Shown here: positions 8,389 through 17,243 of the stretch, piece after piece | Layout of the letters: each line of letters begins with the position of its first letter | How positions within the stretch are numbered: the stretch's first letter is position 1 | NCBI RefSeq assembly: GCF_021379005.1 | Contig: NZ_CP075171.1 | Span: 2,294,001 to 2,358,000, forward strand | Reading direction: 5' to 3' | Length of the DNA: 64,000 bases | Source of the DNA: Leptodesmis sichuanensis A121 | GTDB lineage: Bacteria; Cyanobacteriota; Cyanobacteriia; Leptolyngbyales; Leptolyngbyaceae | Notes under the pieces: generated by a model | What the model saw: the letters and a program-made list of their open reading frames with translations, nothing else | Databases searched by the model: none | Told to the model about the DNA's origin: nothing | Position numbers and translations under genes: made by a program

Positions 8389-10353
8389 TTATCCCAAGCC
8401 ATTTAAATAAGCTTCGATCGCCTCACCTGCGACCAGACTGACGGGTTTACCCTGTTGAGCAGCGGTTTCCACTAGACGGGTGTAAAGATCCGGGCGAACC
8501 GTAATCCGGTGGCGGACTTTGCCTGCCGGACGGGTAACGGTTAATTCCACTTCACTGGCCGATGCATCATGCTGCTCAGCAGGGGTGACAGTGCCGAGTT
8601 CGTAGGTGCTAGTGAATTGACGGATGGCTTCCATGCCCACGCGATCGCAGAAGTCACCCAGCCCTTCGCCCGGTTGCCGATTCTGTTTGAAATAGACAAA
8701 GACGGGTTCCAGGAAGGCTTCCAGATCATTCACGGGCATCTTTTCCAGATACACCTGAGCCAACCGGGTTTGATTTGGGGAGGCTCCCAGCCACACCTGA
8801 TACAGGCCAGGGCCATTGCCCACAAAAGCCAGTTCTGCCAGATAAGGACGAGCACAACCGTTGGGGCATCCGGTCATCCGGACGATGAAATGCTCATCTG
8901 GCAGTCCCACTTTGTCCAGCAAAGCGCGGATCCGTTGCAATACGCTGGGCATCACCCGTTCCGACTCGGTGGTTGCCAGACCGCAGGTGGGCAGAGCAGG
9001 GCAGGCCATTGAGTCCCGCACCAGAGAGTCAATTTCACCTTCTCCTTGCACGCCACAGCGGCTGAGAATCTGTTGAATTTCGGCTTGATTGGCGGGATCA
9101 ATTTCGTATAGCAGCACATTTTGGCTGGGAGTTAACCGCATGGGGAGGTTGAACTTTTCGACGATTTCCCGGAGAGCGGTTTTGAGTTGAAACGTGCCTT
9201 CATCTTTAATCCGGCCATTTTCGATCGAAATTCCCAGAAACAGCTTGCCGTCGCCCTGTTCATGCCAGCCCAGGAAGTTCAAAAACTGAAACTCTGGAGT
9301 CGGCTTCATCGGTTGAATCGACTTGCCAAAGTACTCCTCTACCTTATCCCGGAACTTGCCCACGCCCCAGTCTTCCAGCAGGTATTTCATCCGAGCATGG
9401 CGCCGATCGCTGCGATCGCCATAATCCCGTTGAGTCGCCACGATCGCCTTCACCAGGGCATAAACATCTTCTTTATCAACAAACCCAATGGGATCAGCGA
9501 CCCGAGGGAATGTCTCCTCCTTATTATGGGTGCGTCCCAGTCCACCTCCGGCATAGACGTTAAAGCCCAGCAATTCTCCAGTGGAATCTGTGATGACGAC
9601 CAGGCTGACATCTTGAGAAAACAGATCGACGGAGTTATCTCCTGGCACTGTCACCGCAATCTTAAACTTGCGGGGCATATAGTACGTGCCGTAGAGCGGT
9701 TCCTCAGAGTCATGAATGATCGTGCCATTGCCATTACTTTGACGGGCCGCAACGACTTCGGGATTTTCTTCCGCCGAAATTGCTTTTTCCCCATCCAGCC
9801 AGATCTCGTAATAGGCTCCCGTTTGCGGGGTGAGCAGATCGGCCACATTATCCGCATACTCCCAGGCCAGGGCATATTCCGGCTTATTTTTGTAGGGAGC
9901 AGGGGGAGCCATGACATTGCGGTTCAGGTCACCGCAAGCCCCCAGGGTTGATCCCATACTTCTGACGATCGCGGCGATCGTCGCCTTCAAATTCTTCTTC
10001 AACACGCCATGCAGTTGGAATCCCTGACGCGTGGTGGCGCGGAGGGTATGGTTGCCATGCTCATCGGAGAGGCGATCGAGGGTGAGATACAACTCCGGGG
10101 GAATAAACCCACCAGGGCTGCGAGTCCGTAGCATGAACTGATAGTCTTTTTCCTGCCCTTTAACCCGGTTATCCCGATTGTCCTGCTGATAGGAACCGTG
10201 AAATTTCAGGATTTGAATGGCCTCTTCGGTGAAGTGAGTCGTGTCTAAAAGCAATTCGGATGCAACGGGTTCTCGCAGAAAGTTACTGCGCTCTTTGATG
10301 CCTTCTACTTTAGAGGGTTTACGAACAGCGGGAGGGGTTGAAGTATTGACCAT
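8389..10353 (-). CDS. sir: Ferredoxin-dependent sulfite reductase
   Basis: 654 residues from ATG 10353; an in-frame TTG 15 bp upstream is less likely. It reduces sulfite to sulfide with six electrons from ferredoxin. The four cysteines that hold the 4Fe-4S cluster and bridge to siroheme are Cys451 and Cys457 (CPALPTC) and Cys496 and Cys500 (TGCPNGC). Sulfite/nitrite reductase half-domains repeat before and after the centre ([22 protein letters not shown]). A 60-70-residue C-terminal extension ([29 protein letters not shown]) resembles a small ribbon-helix-helix-like tail seen on cyanobacterial Sir proteins. Upstream lies dispersed repeat A (10451-10526). Confidence 0.94.
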   Translation of the reverse strand: MVNTSTPPAVRKPSKVEGIKERSNFLREPVASELLLDTTHFTEEAIQILKFHGSYQQDNRDNRVKGQEKDYQFMLRTRSPGGFIPPELYLTLDRLSDEHGNHTLRATTRQGFQLHGVLKKNLKATIAAIVRSMGSTLGACGDLNRNVMAPPAPYKNKPEYALAWEYADNVADLLTPQTGAYYEIWLDGEKAISAEENPEVVAARQSNGNGTIIHDSEEPLYGTYYMPRKFKIAVTVPGDNSVDLFSQDVSLVVITDSTGELLGFNVYAGGGLGRTHNKEETFPRVADPIGFVDKEDVYALVKAIVATQRDYGDRSDRRHARMKYLLEDWGVGKFRDKVEEYFGKSIQPMKPTPEFQFLNFLGWHEQGDGKLFLGISIENGRIKDEGTFQLKTALREIVEKFNLPMRLTPSQNVLLYEIDPANQAEIQQILSRCGVQGEGEIDSLVRDSMACPALPTCGLATTESERVMPSVLQRIRALLDKVGLPDEHFIVRMTGCPNGCARPYLAELAFVGNGPGLYQVWLGASPNQTRLAQVYLEKMPVNDLEAFLEPVFVYFKQNRQPGEGLGDFCDRVGMEAIRQFTSTYELGTVTPAEQHDASASEVELTVTRPAGKVRHRITVRPDLYTRLVETAAQQGKPVSLVAGEAIEAYLNGLG

Positions 10354-10450
10354 CGGAGCTTGCTGCAAATGACAAAGGATTGATAGAACTAAAGACTAAT
10401 GACCTTCCCAGAGCGCCCTTTGGGTAAGAGAGGGTGACAGAAACGGTGAT

Positions 10451-10526
10451 TTAAACCAAGTCCAGCTAGAGAACGGTCGTTTTCCGATCAGAGAAACTAC
10501 GGCTCTGGACTTAGGACAAGGTTTAA
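10451..10526. repeat. Dispersed repeat A, copy 1 (76 bp)
   Basis: Reverse complement of the elements at 25211-25283 and 38812-38884, with partial copy at 47193-47215. The ends are TTAAACCAAGTCC and GGACAAGGTTTAA, so it is an imperfect palindrome that could form a stem. It lies in the 321-bp non-coding gap between sir and the YggT gene; the rest of the gap holds nothing I recognise. Confidence 0.8.
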
Positions 10527-10674
10527 CTCCAGGGAGGTATCATTCCCGGTAAACCGATCGGGATTTGTCGAATGCTTTCCATCCTAACATTCCCCTTCAG
10601 CACCCTACCGTGTTCTTTGCATTTCTCAGTCAGGTTTAAAGGGATTTTTACAGTTGCTTGATGACGGGCTGATT

Positions 10675-10968
10675 TCAGCCAATCCGAGTCATCATTGTCA
10701 GCAGTCCCTGTTGGCCGAGCAAAATTTCGCGCAGCAAGCTGAAGATACCAACCCAGATGATAGGAGTAATATCGACTCCACCGATCGGGGGCACGATTTT
10801 GCGGGAAGGGGCTAAAAAGGGTTCCGTTGGCAGAACAACCACGTTAAAGGGAAAGCGGGTGATATCCACCTGGGGATACCAGGTGAGAATGATCCGAAAA
10901 ATGAAGAGAAAAATCATGACACCTAGCAGGGGGCCAAGCGTCCAAAAAGCAACATCGGCAGCGGTCAT
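10675..10968 (-). CDS. YggT family membrane protein
   Basis: 97 residues with two hydrophobic segments (about 8-28 and 68-90) separated by the conserved ILTWYPQVDITRFPFN ... LTEPFLAPSRKIVPPIGGVDITPI pattern of the YggT/Ycf19 family (read here as PTEPFLAPSRKIVPP). Members are linked to membrane organisation in cyanobacteria and plastids; the molecular role is not settled. Divergent from psbX with 188 bp between start codons. Confidence 0.88.
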   Translation of the reverse strand: MTAADVAFWTLGPLLGVMIFLFIFRIILTWYPQVDITRFPFNVVVLPTEPFLAPSRKIVPPIGGVDITPIIWVGIFSLLREILLGQQGLLTMMTRIG

Positions 10969-11156
10969 AGCAGATGAAAATTTGAAGGAATATAAAGTTC
11001 TCTCTCATGATCTTAGCGGGCTTCTTCCCCTTGCCGCGAATATCCTCTCGGCCCTTTGGCCTGGTTCTGGAAATCTCCTTGTGTTGACGGCTTCTCAAGG
11101 GTGTGACAGACCGTTAAAATAAGCAATAAATTGTTGTAAGAGAGGCTAGGCCATTC

Positions 11157-11276
11157 ATGACTCCTTCACTGATGAATTTTCTGCTGAGTTTAGTTGCTGG
11201 TGCGGTGATTGTAGTGATCCCTGCTCTGGTAGGACTGATCTTCATTAGCCAAAAAGATAAAATTCAACGCTCTTAA
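11157..11276 (+). CDS. psbX: Photosystem II protein PsbX
   Basis: 39 residues: [17 protein letters not shown]..., one transmembrane helix (about 10-30) and the stromal-side tail [11 protein letters not shown], matching cyanobacterial PsbX. It is a small thylakoid subunit near the QB site that stabilises plastoquinone exchange. Short enough to be missed by length-limited gene finders. Its stop is 157 bp from the convergent GH57 gene. Confidence 0.93.
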   Translation: MTPSLMNFLLSLVAGAVIVVIPALVGLIFISQKDKIQRS

Positions 11277-11433
11277 GCTTCCTTGATAAAGAGATTCATG
11301 ATTGCCTCTAGTGGATAGTAAGTATAGGGTTACGAACTCTATGTTTGCTGGACACAAGAGGCTTTTTAGTGCGATCGACGGGTTCAGATCCCTCTACAAA
11401 TCGTATTTATTTGTCTGCTTTCAACCTGGGACA

Positions 11434-13023
11434 TTACAGGGGACGATACACCCGGTAATTAATTGCTGGGAAGATGTTATCGATCGCTTCCACCTTTTCC
11501 AGCCAGCCGGAATCGATTTTGCCCTGCAGCACGTCTTCATAGAGTTTTTGGAAGCGCATCAGGTGCGATCGAGTTCTACGAACGGCGTAGGGCACCATGG
11601 TTCCGGTTCGCATAATGAAAGCCCAGTCCGAGGATTGCGCCAGGAGTAATTCCCGGGCCGCCTGATTTAACGCTCGTGTTTCCAACTCATCGGTAGCCTC
11701 GCGTCGCGATAGTTCAATCATCCGTTCTGCGGCCTTGTGGAGATGGGGATAGATCCAGGAGTTTGTTTCATTCAACCAGTACTCATGGAAACCCTTGTAG
11801 CCCCAACTGGACTGAGCCGGATGAATCACCTGCTGCGTGGGATGTTCCCGTAAGTAATCTGCCATGTGAGTCATGGAATAGCTATGCTGGTCATGCCAGG
11901 TTTTACGGAAGAGATAATCCAGGAACCACGGCCCCTCATACCACCAGTGACCAAATAACTCCGCATCGTAGGGCGACACAATAATCGGCTTGCGTTGCAT
12001 GATGCTGTACAGATGCTCTACCTGGCGCGCCCGGTTGTACATGAAATTGCCTGCGTTCTCAGATGCCTTCTGCCGCGCCCAGTACGGGTCATACAACTGC
12101 TTGTCACTCAGCCCCAAGCCCCGTCCAGTAATCTTGTGATACTTAATACCCACATTTTTCCGCTGACCATTGGGCATGATGTAGGGCTTGATGTAGTCAT
12201 ACTCCGCATCCCAGCCCAGATCCCGGTAAAACTCCCGGTATTCCGGTGAGCCGGGATAGCCCACTTCCGACGACCATACCTGTTGGGAAGATTCGTGATC
12301 CCGTGCAAAGGCGGCCACTCCACTGGTGGTGAATACGGGAGCATAAGTGCCAAAGCGGGGCCGAGGCCGACCGTAGAGAATGCCGTGCCCATCGGTCAGG
12401 AAATAGCGCAACCCAGCATCCGCCAGCATCCGCTCCACCCCATCGTAATAGCCACATTCGGGCAGCCAGATGCCATTGGGAGGACAGCCAAAGGTTTGCT
12501 CGTAATGCTCACAGGCGACCTTAATCTGTGCCCATACCGCCTGGGGGTACATCTTCATTAACGGAAAGTAGCCATGGGTGGCCCCACAGGTAATAATTTC
12601 CAGGTTGTTGCTATCAAAAAACTGCTTGAAGGCTTTGATGAGATTGCCGCCGTAAGCCTCCCATGTGTGGCGAACCTGATTGAATTCCTGGGCATAATGC
12701 TCGGCCAGATACTTGAGATGCCCATTGAACTGGTTGCGATCGATCTCCATTTCGGCCAGTTCTTCCAACTTCGCCAGGTGCTCGTTGTAGCGTTCCTGCA
12801 ACAAGGGATCCAGCAACATGGAGACAAGAGGTGGGGTCAAACTCATGGTAAGTTTGAAATCAATCCCATCCCGCTTTAAGCCCTCAAACATTTGAATGAG
12901 GGGGATATAGGTTTCGGTAATTGCCTCAAATAGCCATTCTTCTTCTAGAACGTAATCGCTCTCTGGATGGCGGACAAAGGGCAGGTGAGCGTGCAGAACT
13001 AGAGCGAGATAGCCAATACTCAT
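11434..13023 (-). CDS. GH57 1,4-alpha-glucan branching enzyme-like protein
   Basis: 529 residues. Family GH57 fold with HAHLPFVRHPE at the start, nucleophile Glu189 in GIWLPECGYY and acid/base Asp353 in SPYDAELFGHWW. The C-terminal helical region resembles the branching-enzyme-type GH57 proteins (DUF1957). It would introduce alpha-1,6 branches in glycogen in the cytoplasm. Complete and monocistronic. ATG at 13023. Confidence 0.9.
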   Translation of the reverse strand: MSIGYLALVLHAHLPFVRHPESDYVLEEEWLFEAITETYIPLIQMFEGLKRDGIDFKLTMSLTPPLVSMLLDPLLQERYNEHLAKLEELAEMEIDRNQFNGHLKYLAEHYAQEFNQVRHTWEAYGGNLIKAFKQFFDSNNLEIITCGATHGYFPLMKMYPQAVWAQIKVACEHYEQTFGCPPNGIWLPECGYYDGVERMLADAGLRYFLTDGHGILYGRPRPRFGTYAPVFTTSGVAAFARDHESSQQVWSSEVGYPGSPEYREFYRDLGWDAEYDYIKPYIMPNGQRKNVGIKYHKITGRGLGLSDKQLYDPYWARQKASENAGNFMYNRARQVEHLYSIMQRKPIIVSPYDAELFGHWWYEGPWFLDYLFRKTWHDQHSYSMTHMADYLREHPTQQVIHPAQSSWGYKGFHEYWLNETNSWIYPHLHKAAERMIELSRREATDELETRALNQAARELLLAQSSDWAFIMRTGTMVPYAVRRTRSHLMRFQKLYEDVLQGKIDSGWLEKVEAIDNIFPAINYRVYRPL

Positions 13024-13325
13024 AAGGACAACCGATTAGGACAGGGCAAATTGAGAATTGCCACAAATTGTAAAGCGAAATGGCAACGAAAAGCGTTGCC
13101 TCGCAAACCAGTTGTCCGAAATGCTAGCCAACTCGATATGTGGCTTTGTACAACAGTTAATGCACTGGAGTATGTCCGCCGAAAAGGGTGTGCTTGCCCT
13201 GTCGCTACCCACTGCCGCAATTCAAAGAACCGAAGCAGCGGCATTGCCAACTTCAGATCATCCGCAAACGGCAAAACTCTCTCTGTAAGAGGGATCTAAT
13301 CAACATAAAGAGAGATTTAATCGAA
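13024..13325. other. Gene-free stretch of about 300 bp
   Basis: Lies upstream of the GH57 gene and downstream of tRNA-Thr (minus strand). I see no convincing gene, repeat or strong terminator. Short open frames on both strands lack protein character. Confidence 0.5.
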
Positions 13326-13396
13326 GCCCGTGACGAGGATTGAACTCGTGACCTCACCCTTACCAAGGGTGTGCTCTACCACTGAGCCACACGGGC
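13325..13396 (-). tRNA. tRNA-Thr (GGT)
   Basis: Cloverleaf on the minus strand: acceptor GCCCGTG / CACGGGC, D stem GCTC / GAGC, anticodon stem CACCC / GGGTG with loop TTGGTAA (anticodon GGT), T arm ACGAG-TTCAATC-CTCGT. CCA not encoded. Confidence 0.95.
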
Positions 13397-13490
13397 ATAA
13401 GATAATTATGAATTGATAATTGTAAATTATGAATTGAGTGTTTGACAATCATTCAAAATTCATAATCACGAATTCATAATTATTCGTGGA

Positions 13491-13572
13491 TGGGCCGGGC
13501 TGGATTTGAACCAGCGTAGGCATAGCCAGCGGATTTACAGTCCGCCCCCATTAACCACTCGGGCACCGACCC
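13491..13572 (-). tRNA. tRNA-Tyr (GTA)
   Basis: Minus-strand class II tRNA: acceptor GGGTCGG / CCGGCCC, anticodon stem GCGGA / TCCGC with loop CTGTAAA (anticodon GTA), long variable arm, T arm GCTGG-TTCAAAT-CCAGC. It lies upstream of tRNA-Thr with an AT-rich hairpin-forming spacer (13397-13490) between them; possibly co-transcribed. Confidence 0.95.
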
Positions 13573-13783
13573 GCCTATCCACGATTATTGATAGTAGCAC
13601 AGGAGTGTCAGGAAAATGGAAAATTGATGGATAAATTGTTCAAACACCCTGGAAGGGAAGGCCAGGTTTTGTTTCTCCTGGGGTTGATTAAAATAGCTTG
13701 CCAGGAGTGTCAGAAGGATGGAATGGACTCCGGAGGGTGATGGAGCAGCGGGACTAAAGCTGCTTTAGCGTTGGGTAAACAGA

Positions 13784-14449
13784 ATGCAAATTGGCAAACA
13801 GGATAAACTCTGGGTTTGGGCCGGAATAGGGCTAACTACGCTGGTGCTGGTTTGTCTATTGAGTTCTGCTAAAGCACTGTTCAATCAGGAGTTTTTAGTC
13901 TTAGAGTTTCAGCGATCGGGAGGCTATGCCCCGCTGCTGTTCGTCCTGATCTTCACCATTGCCACTTCCCTGGGATTTCCTGGGAATGTCATGGCCGTTG
14001 TCGGTGGGGCTTTGTTTGGGTTGTTCTGGGGAACGATCTGGTCGCTGATCGGCAGTACCTTGGGAGCGATCGGAGCCTTTTGGTTAGCCCGATATTTTTT
14101 GCACGGCCCCATCGAGCGGCAGTTTGGTCATTACCCCATGCTACGGCGACTGAATCGAGCGATCGCCACCTATCCCTTCAGTATTGTGCTGGCCGTTCGC
14201 TTTACGCCCCTGTCTCCCTTTAGCCTGGTGAATTTTCTGTTTGGCTTGACCCCGATTTCCCTGAAAACCTATGCTCTGGGTACTTTACTGGGTCTGATTC
14301 CCCTCACCCTGACCTATAGCTGGCTAGGACTCACTGGTCAGCAACTGTTGCATGGGGGCGATCGCCTGCCCTTTTTCCTGGCGCTGGGAATACTGACGTT
14401 ATTAAGTGTGTTACCTCTTTTCTTTAAGAAGGCAGCAGGAGATGGTTAA
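13784..14449 (+). CDS. TVP38/TMEM64 (VTT/DedA-like) membrane protein
   Basis: 221 residues with about five or six hydrophobic segments. The VTT core is visible: FTIATSLGFPGNVMAVVGGALFG, then SLIGSTLGAIGAFWLARY and RFTPLSPFSLVNFLFGLTPISLKTYALGTLLGLIP. Members of this family are proposed lipid scramblase-like proteins; the substrate here is unknown. ATG at 13784. The preceding 13573-13783 contains two similar short AGGAGTGTCAG segments but no gene. Confidence 0.87.
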   Translation: MQIGKQDKLWVWAGIGLTTLVLVCLLSSAKALFNQEFLVLEFQRSGGYAPLLFVLIFTIATSLGFPGNVMAVVGGALFGLFWGTIWSLIGSTLGAIGAFWLARYFLHGPIERQFGHYPMLRRLNRAIATYPFSIVLAVRFTPLSPFSLVNFLFGLTPISLKTYALGTLLGLIPLTLTYSWLGLTGQQLLHGGDRLPFFLALGILTLLSVLPLFFKKAAGDG

Positions 14450-14574
14450 GGGTTAAGAGTTAAAAGTTAAAAGTTAAGAATGATGTAGTGACCTGGTGAC
14501 CTCATCACTAATCCCTCATTACATTACCCACCTACCCGCCTACTCACCTACTCATTCCCCCCTTTACTCATCCC

Positions 14575-15282
14575 CTATCCCCCTCGTTGCCGCAGAATGA
14601 ATTCCGCGATCGCCAGGTCAACCGGAGTGGTGACTTTCAAGTTGGTTTCCTCTCCAGCCACAATTTTGACGGGATGGCCGCATTGCTCAAACAGCATCGC
14701 ATCATCGGTAACTTCCCAGCCCTGTTCTACACCTTTGATATGGCATTGGGTGAGGGTATCTACCTGGAAGCCCTGAGGGGTTTGGGCAGCCCAGAGATGG
14801 CGGCGATCAGGGGTAGCCGTAATCATCTGCGTGTTGGGATCGACGATTTTGATCGTGTCCTTGACGGGAATGGCCGCAATCAGACCGGGACAGGTGAGCA
14901 GTTCAGCGGCACAGCGATCGAACAAGTCGGGGGTCGCCAGACAGCGTGCTCCATCGTGAATTAAGACCCGTTCTGCAACAGCGGGCAGCCCCTGTAGCCC
15001 ACGAAACACGGATTCCTGACGGGTGGCACCACCGGGGATTAAATGCACCATCTTCGTCATGCCCGTATTCATGATGATTTCCTTGAAGTCTGGAAAATCA
15101 TCCGGTTGCCCCATGATACCAATCCAGCGAATTGAGTGGGCCGCTTTGGCCGCTAGCAAGGTCCAGGCCAGCAGTGGTTTGCCCAATAATGGTAAGAGCA
15201 GCTTATTCCGGTTACTTCCCATCCGGCGACCGGATCCAGCAGCGGGAATGAGTAGATACACAGTGGTTCTCGGTAAAGACAA
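14575..15282 (-). CDS. ispD: 2-C-methyl-D-erythritol 4-phosphate cytidylyltransferase
   Basis: Makes CDP-methylerythritol from MEP and CTP in the MEP isoprenoid pathway. CTP-binding motif AAGSGRRMGSNRNKLLLPL near the N-terminus, HDGARCL in the middle, and the C-terminal DDAMLFE and GEETNLKVTTPVDL segments. No ATG fits: TTG at 15282 gives 235 residues, GTG at 15261 gives 228 and aligns better with the usual start just before YLLIPAAG. Monocistronic. Confidence 0.93.
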   Translation of the reverse strand: MSLPRTTVYLLIPAAGSGRRMGSNRNKLLLPLLGKPLLAWTLLAAKAAHSIRWIGIMGQPDDFPDFKEIIMNTGMTKMVHLIPGGATRQESVFRGLQGLPAVAERVLIHDGARCLATPDLFDRCAAELLTCPGLIAAIPVKDTIKIVDPNTQMITATPDRRHLWAAQTPQGFQVDTLTQCHIKGVEQGWEVTDDAMLFEQCGHPVKIVAGEETNLKVTTPVDLAIAEFILRQRGG

Positions 15283-15436
15283 ATTCTTTCTATTATTGCA
15301 GTCCAGGAGAACGGGGAGTAAGAACCCGAGACTGGGATGGAAAAACTGATAATTTCTGGCTGTAAATCAGCGAAAAGCGCAAAACTTTCGGGTATCTTCC
15401 CCTAAAATAAGGAGCGAATTCGCGTAAAGAATTATT

Positions 15437-16399
15437 ATGCAAATAGTGGCCCTCGTCCCTGGTGGAATTGGCGATCAGATCCTATTTTTTCCTACGCTGG
15501 ATACCCTCAAGCAGACCTATCCGCATTGTGAAATTGATGTGGTGGTCGAACCCCGTGCGCTTCCAGCCTATCGAATTTCTAAATCGGTGCATTCGACGAT
15601 TCCGTTCGATTTCAAAGGGCGAAACAGTCTGGCCGATTGGTCGAATCTGTTGGGAATTCTGCGCGATCGTGAGTATGAAATTGCCCTTTCTCTGGGCCAA
15701 CGGTGGACAGTCGGATTTCTCCTGTGGCTGACGGGAATCCCAACGCGGGTGGGCTTTTCTGGTGGAGGAGGTGATATGTTTCTGACAAATCCGGTGCCCC
15801 TGAAGAAAGATCAGTATGCGGCCTGTATGTACCACGATTTGGTGAAAGGGTTGAACATTCATACTCCCTGTCCTGACCTGGCAGTGAGCGTTCCGGCCAA
15901 AGATCTGGATTGGGCCGATGCGGAGCGGCAACGCCTGGGAATTGGCAGTGGAGGTTATGTATTAATTCACGGTGGTTCTAGCCAACTGGCCAAAGCGAAA
16001 GGAATTGATAAGATTTACCCGGTAAATAGTTGGAAAGGGATTATTCAGGACTTTGCCGAGAAGCAACCGGATTTGCCAGTGGTCGTTATTAGAGGGCCAG
16101 AGGACACAGAATTTGTGGAGGCGCTCCTGCAAGCTTGCCCCAATCTGAAAGTAACCAGTCCCGGCGACATCGGGAAATTAACGGCGATGATTGCAGGGGC
16201 CAGTCTAATGATCTGCACTGATAGTGCTCCGATGCATCTGGCCGTAGCGGTAAAAACCTTCACCATGGCATTATTTGGCCCAACTGATCCAGAGAAACTG
16301 TTGCCTGCCAGCAATCGGTTTGTCGGCATTAAGTCCCTGACTGGAAAAATGTCTGATATTGCACCAGCCACAGTTTTAGAAAAGATTTGGGCTGGTTGA
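15437..16399 (+). CDS. Glycosyltransferase family 9 protein (heptosyltransferase-like)
   Basis: 320 residues, GT-B fold. N-terminal VALVPGGIGDQILFFPTLDTLK and C-terminal nucleotide-sugar region CTDSAPMHLAVAVKTFTMALFGPTDP are family hallmarks. It probably transfers a sugar onto cell-surface polysaccharide or lipid. No other envelope genes are adjacent. ATG at 15437; a terminator follows 13 bp after the stop. Confidence 0.88.
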   Translation: MQIVALVPGGIGDQILFFPTLDTLKQTYPHCEIDVVVEPRALPAYRISKSVHSTIPFDFKGRNSLADWSNLLGILRDREYEIALSLGQRWTVGFLLWLTGIPTRVGFSGGGGDMFLTNPVPLKKDQYAACMYHDLVKGLNIHTPCPDLAVSVPAKDLDWADAERQRLGIGSGGYVLIHGGSSQLAKAKGIDKIYPVNSWKGIIQDFAEKQPDLPVVVIRGPEDTEFVEALLQACPNLKVTSPGDIGKLTAMIAGASLMICTDSAPMHLAVAVKTFTMALFGPTDPEKLLPASNRFVGIKSLTGKMSDIAPATVLEKIWAG

Positions 16400-16411
16400 T
16401 GACTGCGATCG

Positions 16412-16443
16412 CCGGACAAAGACAACCTTTGTCCGGTCTTTCT
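16412..16443 (+). terminator. Rho-independent terminator after the GT9 gene
   Basis: Stem CCGGACAAAG / CTTTGTCCGG, 5-nt loop, followed by TCTTTCT. Confidence 0.8.
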
Positions 16444-16504
16444 GAACTCTCAAGTGTGAGCACCTTCCTGGTTCAACTCTTTTAACCAGAAGGAGTGAAA
16501 TTAA

Positions 16505-16577
16505 CGAGCATGGCAGGAGTCGAACCTGCGACACCCAGAACCGGAATCTGGTGCTCTATCCTCTGAGCTACATGCCC
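16505..16577 (-). tRNA. tRNA-Arg (CCG)
   Basis: Minus strand: acceptor GGGCATG / CATGCTC (one G-T pair), D stem GCTC / GAGC, anticodon stem CCAGA / TCTGG with loop TTCCGGT (anticodon CCG), T arm GCAGG-TTCGACT-CCTGC. It reads CGG codons. Confidence 0.94.
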
Positions 16578-16877
16578 TCGTGACTTCGCCAGTATAGCAT
16601 GACTGCAAAATAAAGGGACGGGATAGATCATTCAGAACCTGAACAACAAACAACCCCAGATAAAATACTGGTTCCTTTCGCCCCAAATACTTGTGCTTTG
16701 CCCCTCATCCAAATCCAAACCCGCATGGGTCAGGAGGTGCAGGGACTGAGTGCAGCCTTAATAGTTTTAAACTAAACCGCTAAATCCTACTCAGTCTCAG
16801 ACGCATGGTACAAACCAGGTTGGTAGTGCAGCGATCGCGGTGCCCAACTCTTTTATTATTCCGGAGGTTAATCCCTT
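16578..16877. other. Gene-free 300 bp between tRNA-Arg and the cupin gene
   Basis: No coding or structured element recognised, apart from a good ribosome-binding site (CCGGAGGTTA) ending about 8 nt before the cupin ATG. Promoters for the divergent tRNA and cupin must lie here. Confidence 0.5.
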
Positions 16878-17243
16878 ATGCTCGCAACAGCCATTCCCCC
16901 TTTCGCAGTTCAATTACAAGATGAAATTGAATATGGCGACAAAGGTATGTTCAGAAAACGCTTAGTCAAAGATGAGAAGCGGCAAGCTATGCTGATTTGC
17001 TTACAGGCAGGGATTCAAATTCCTGAACATACCAGTTCCTACAGCGGCTTTATTACTGTCATTCAGGGTCGAGGAGTTTTCCGGCTGGCAGGGCAGGAAG
17101 TCGTTTTAGAGCCAGGAGTATTTATTGAATTGCCTGCCAATACGCTGCACAGCCTCTCTGCCACAGACGATTTGGCAATGCTGAAAGTGGTGGATAGTCA
17201 TGAAGTGTCTGTTCAATCACCTGACGCAGACTTATGTAAGTGA
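16878..17243 (+). CDS. Cupin-domain protein
   Basis: 121 residues forming one small beta-barrel cupin: IQIPEHTSSYSGFITVIQGRGVFRLAGQEVVLEPGVFIELPANTLHSL spans both conserved motifs, shown here in parts (PEHTSSYSGFITVIQG; LPANTLHSL). A metal site is plausible, but the function cannot be told from sequence. Strong GGAGG upstream. Its 3' end overlaps convergent SulP by 31 bp. Confidence 0.82.
   Translation: MLATAIPPFAVQLQDEIEYGDKGMFRKRLVKDEKRQAMLICLQAGIQIPEHTSSYSGFITVIQGRGVFRLAGQEVVLEPGVFIELPANTLHSLSATDDLAMLKVVDSHEVSVQSPDADLCK

Noticed and set aside
8541-10012. Long open frames on plus opposite sir (for example 9187-9951)
   Set aside because: Antisense to a strongly conserved gene; no protein resemblance, explained by codon bias.
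15431-15450. Another partial match to the crRNA-like spacer start (TATGCAAATAG near 15436)
   Set aside because: Only the first 7-8 bases agree and it lies at the start of an unrelated glycosyltransferase gene; chance level.
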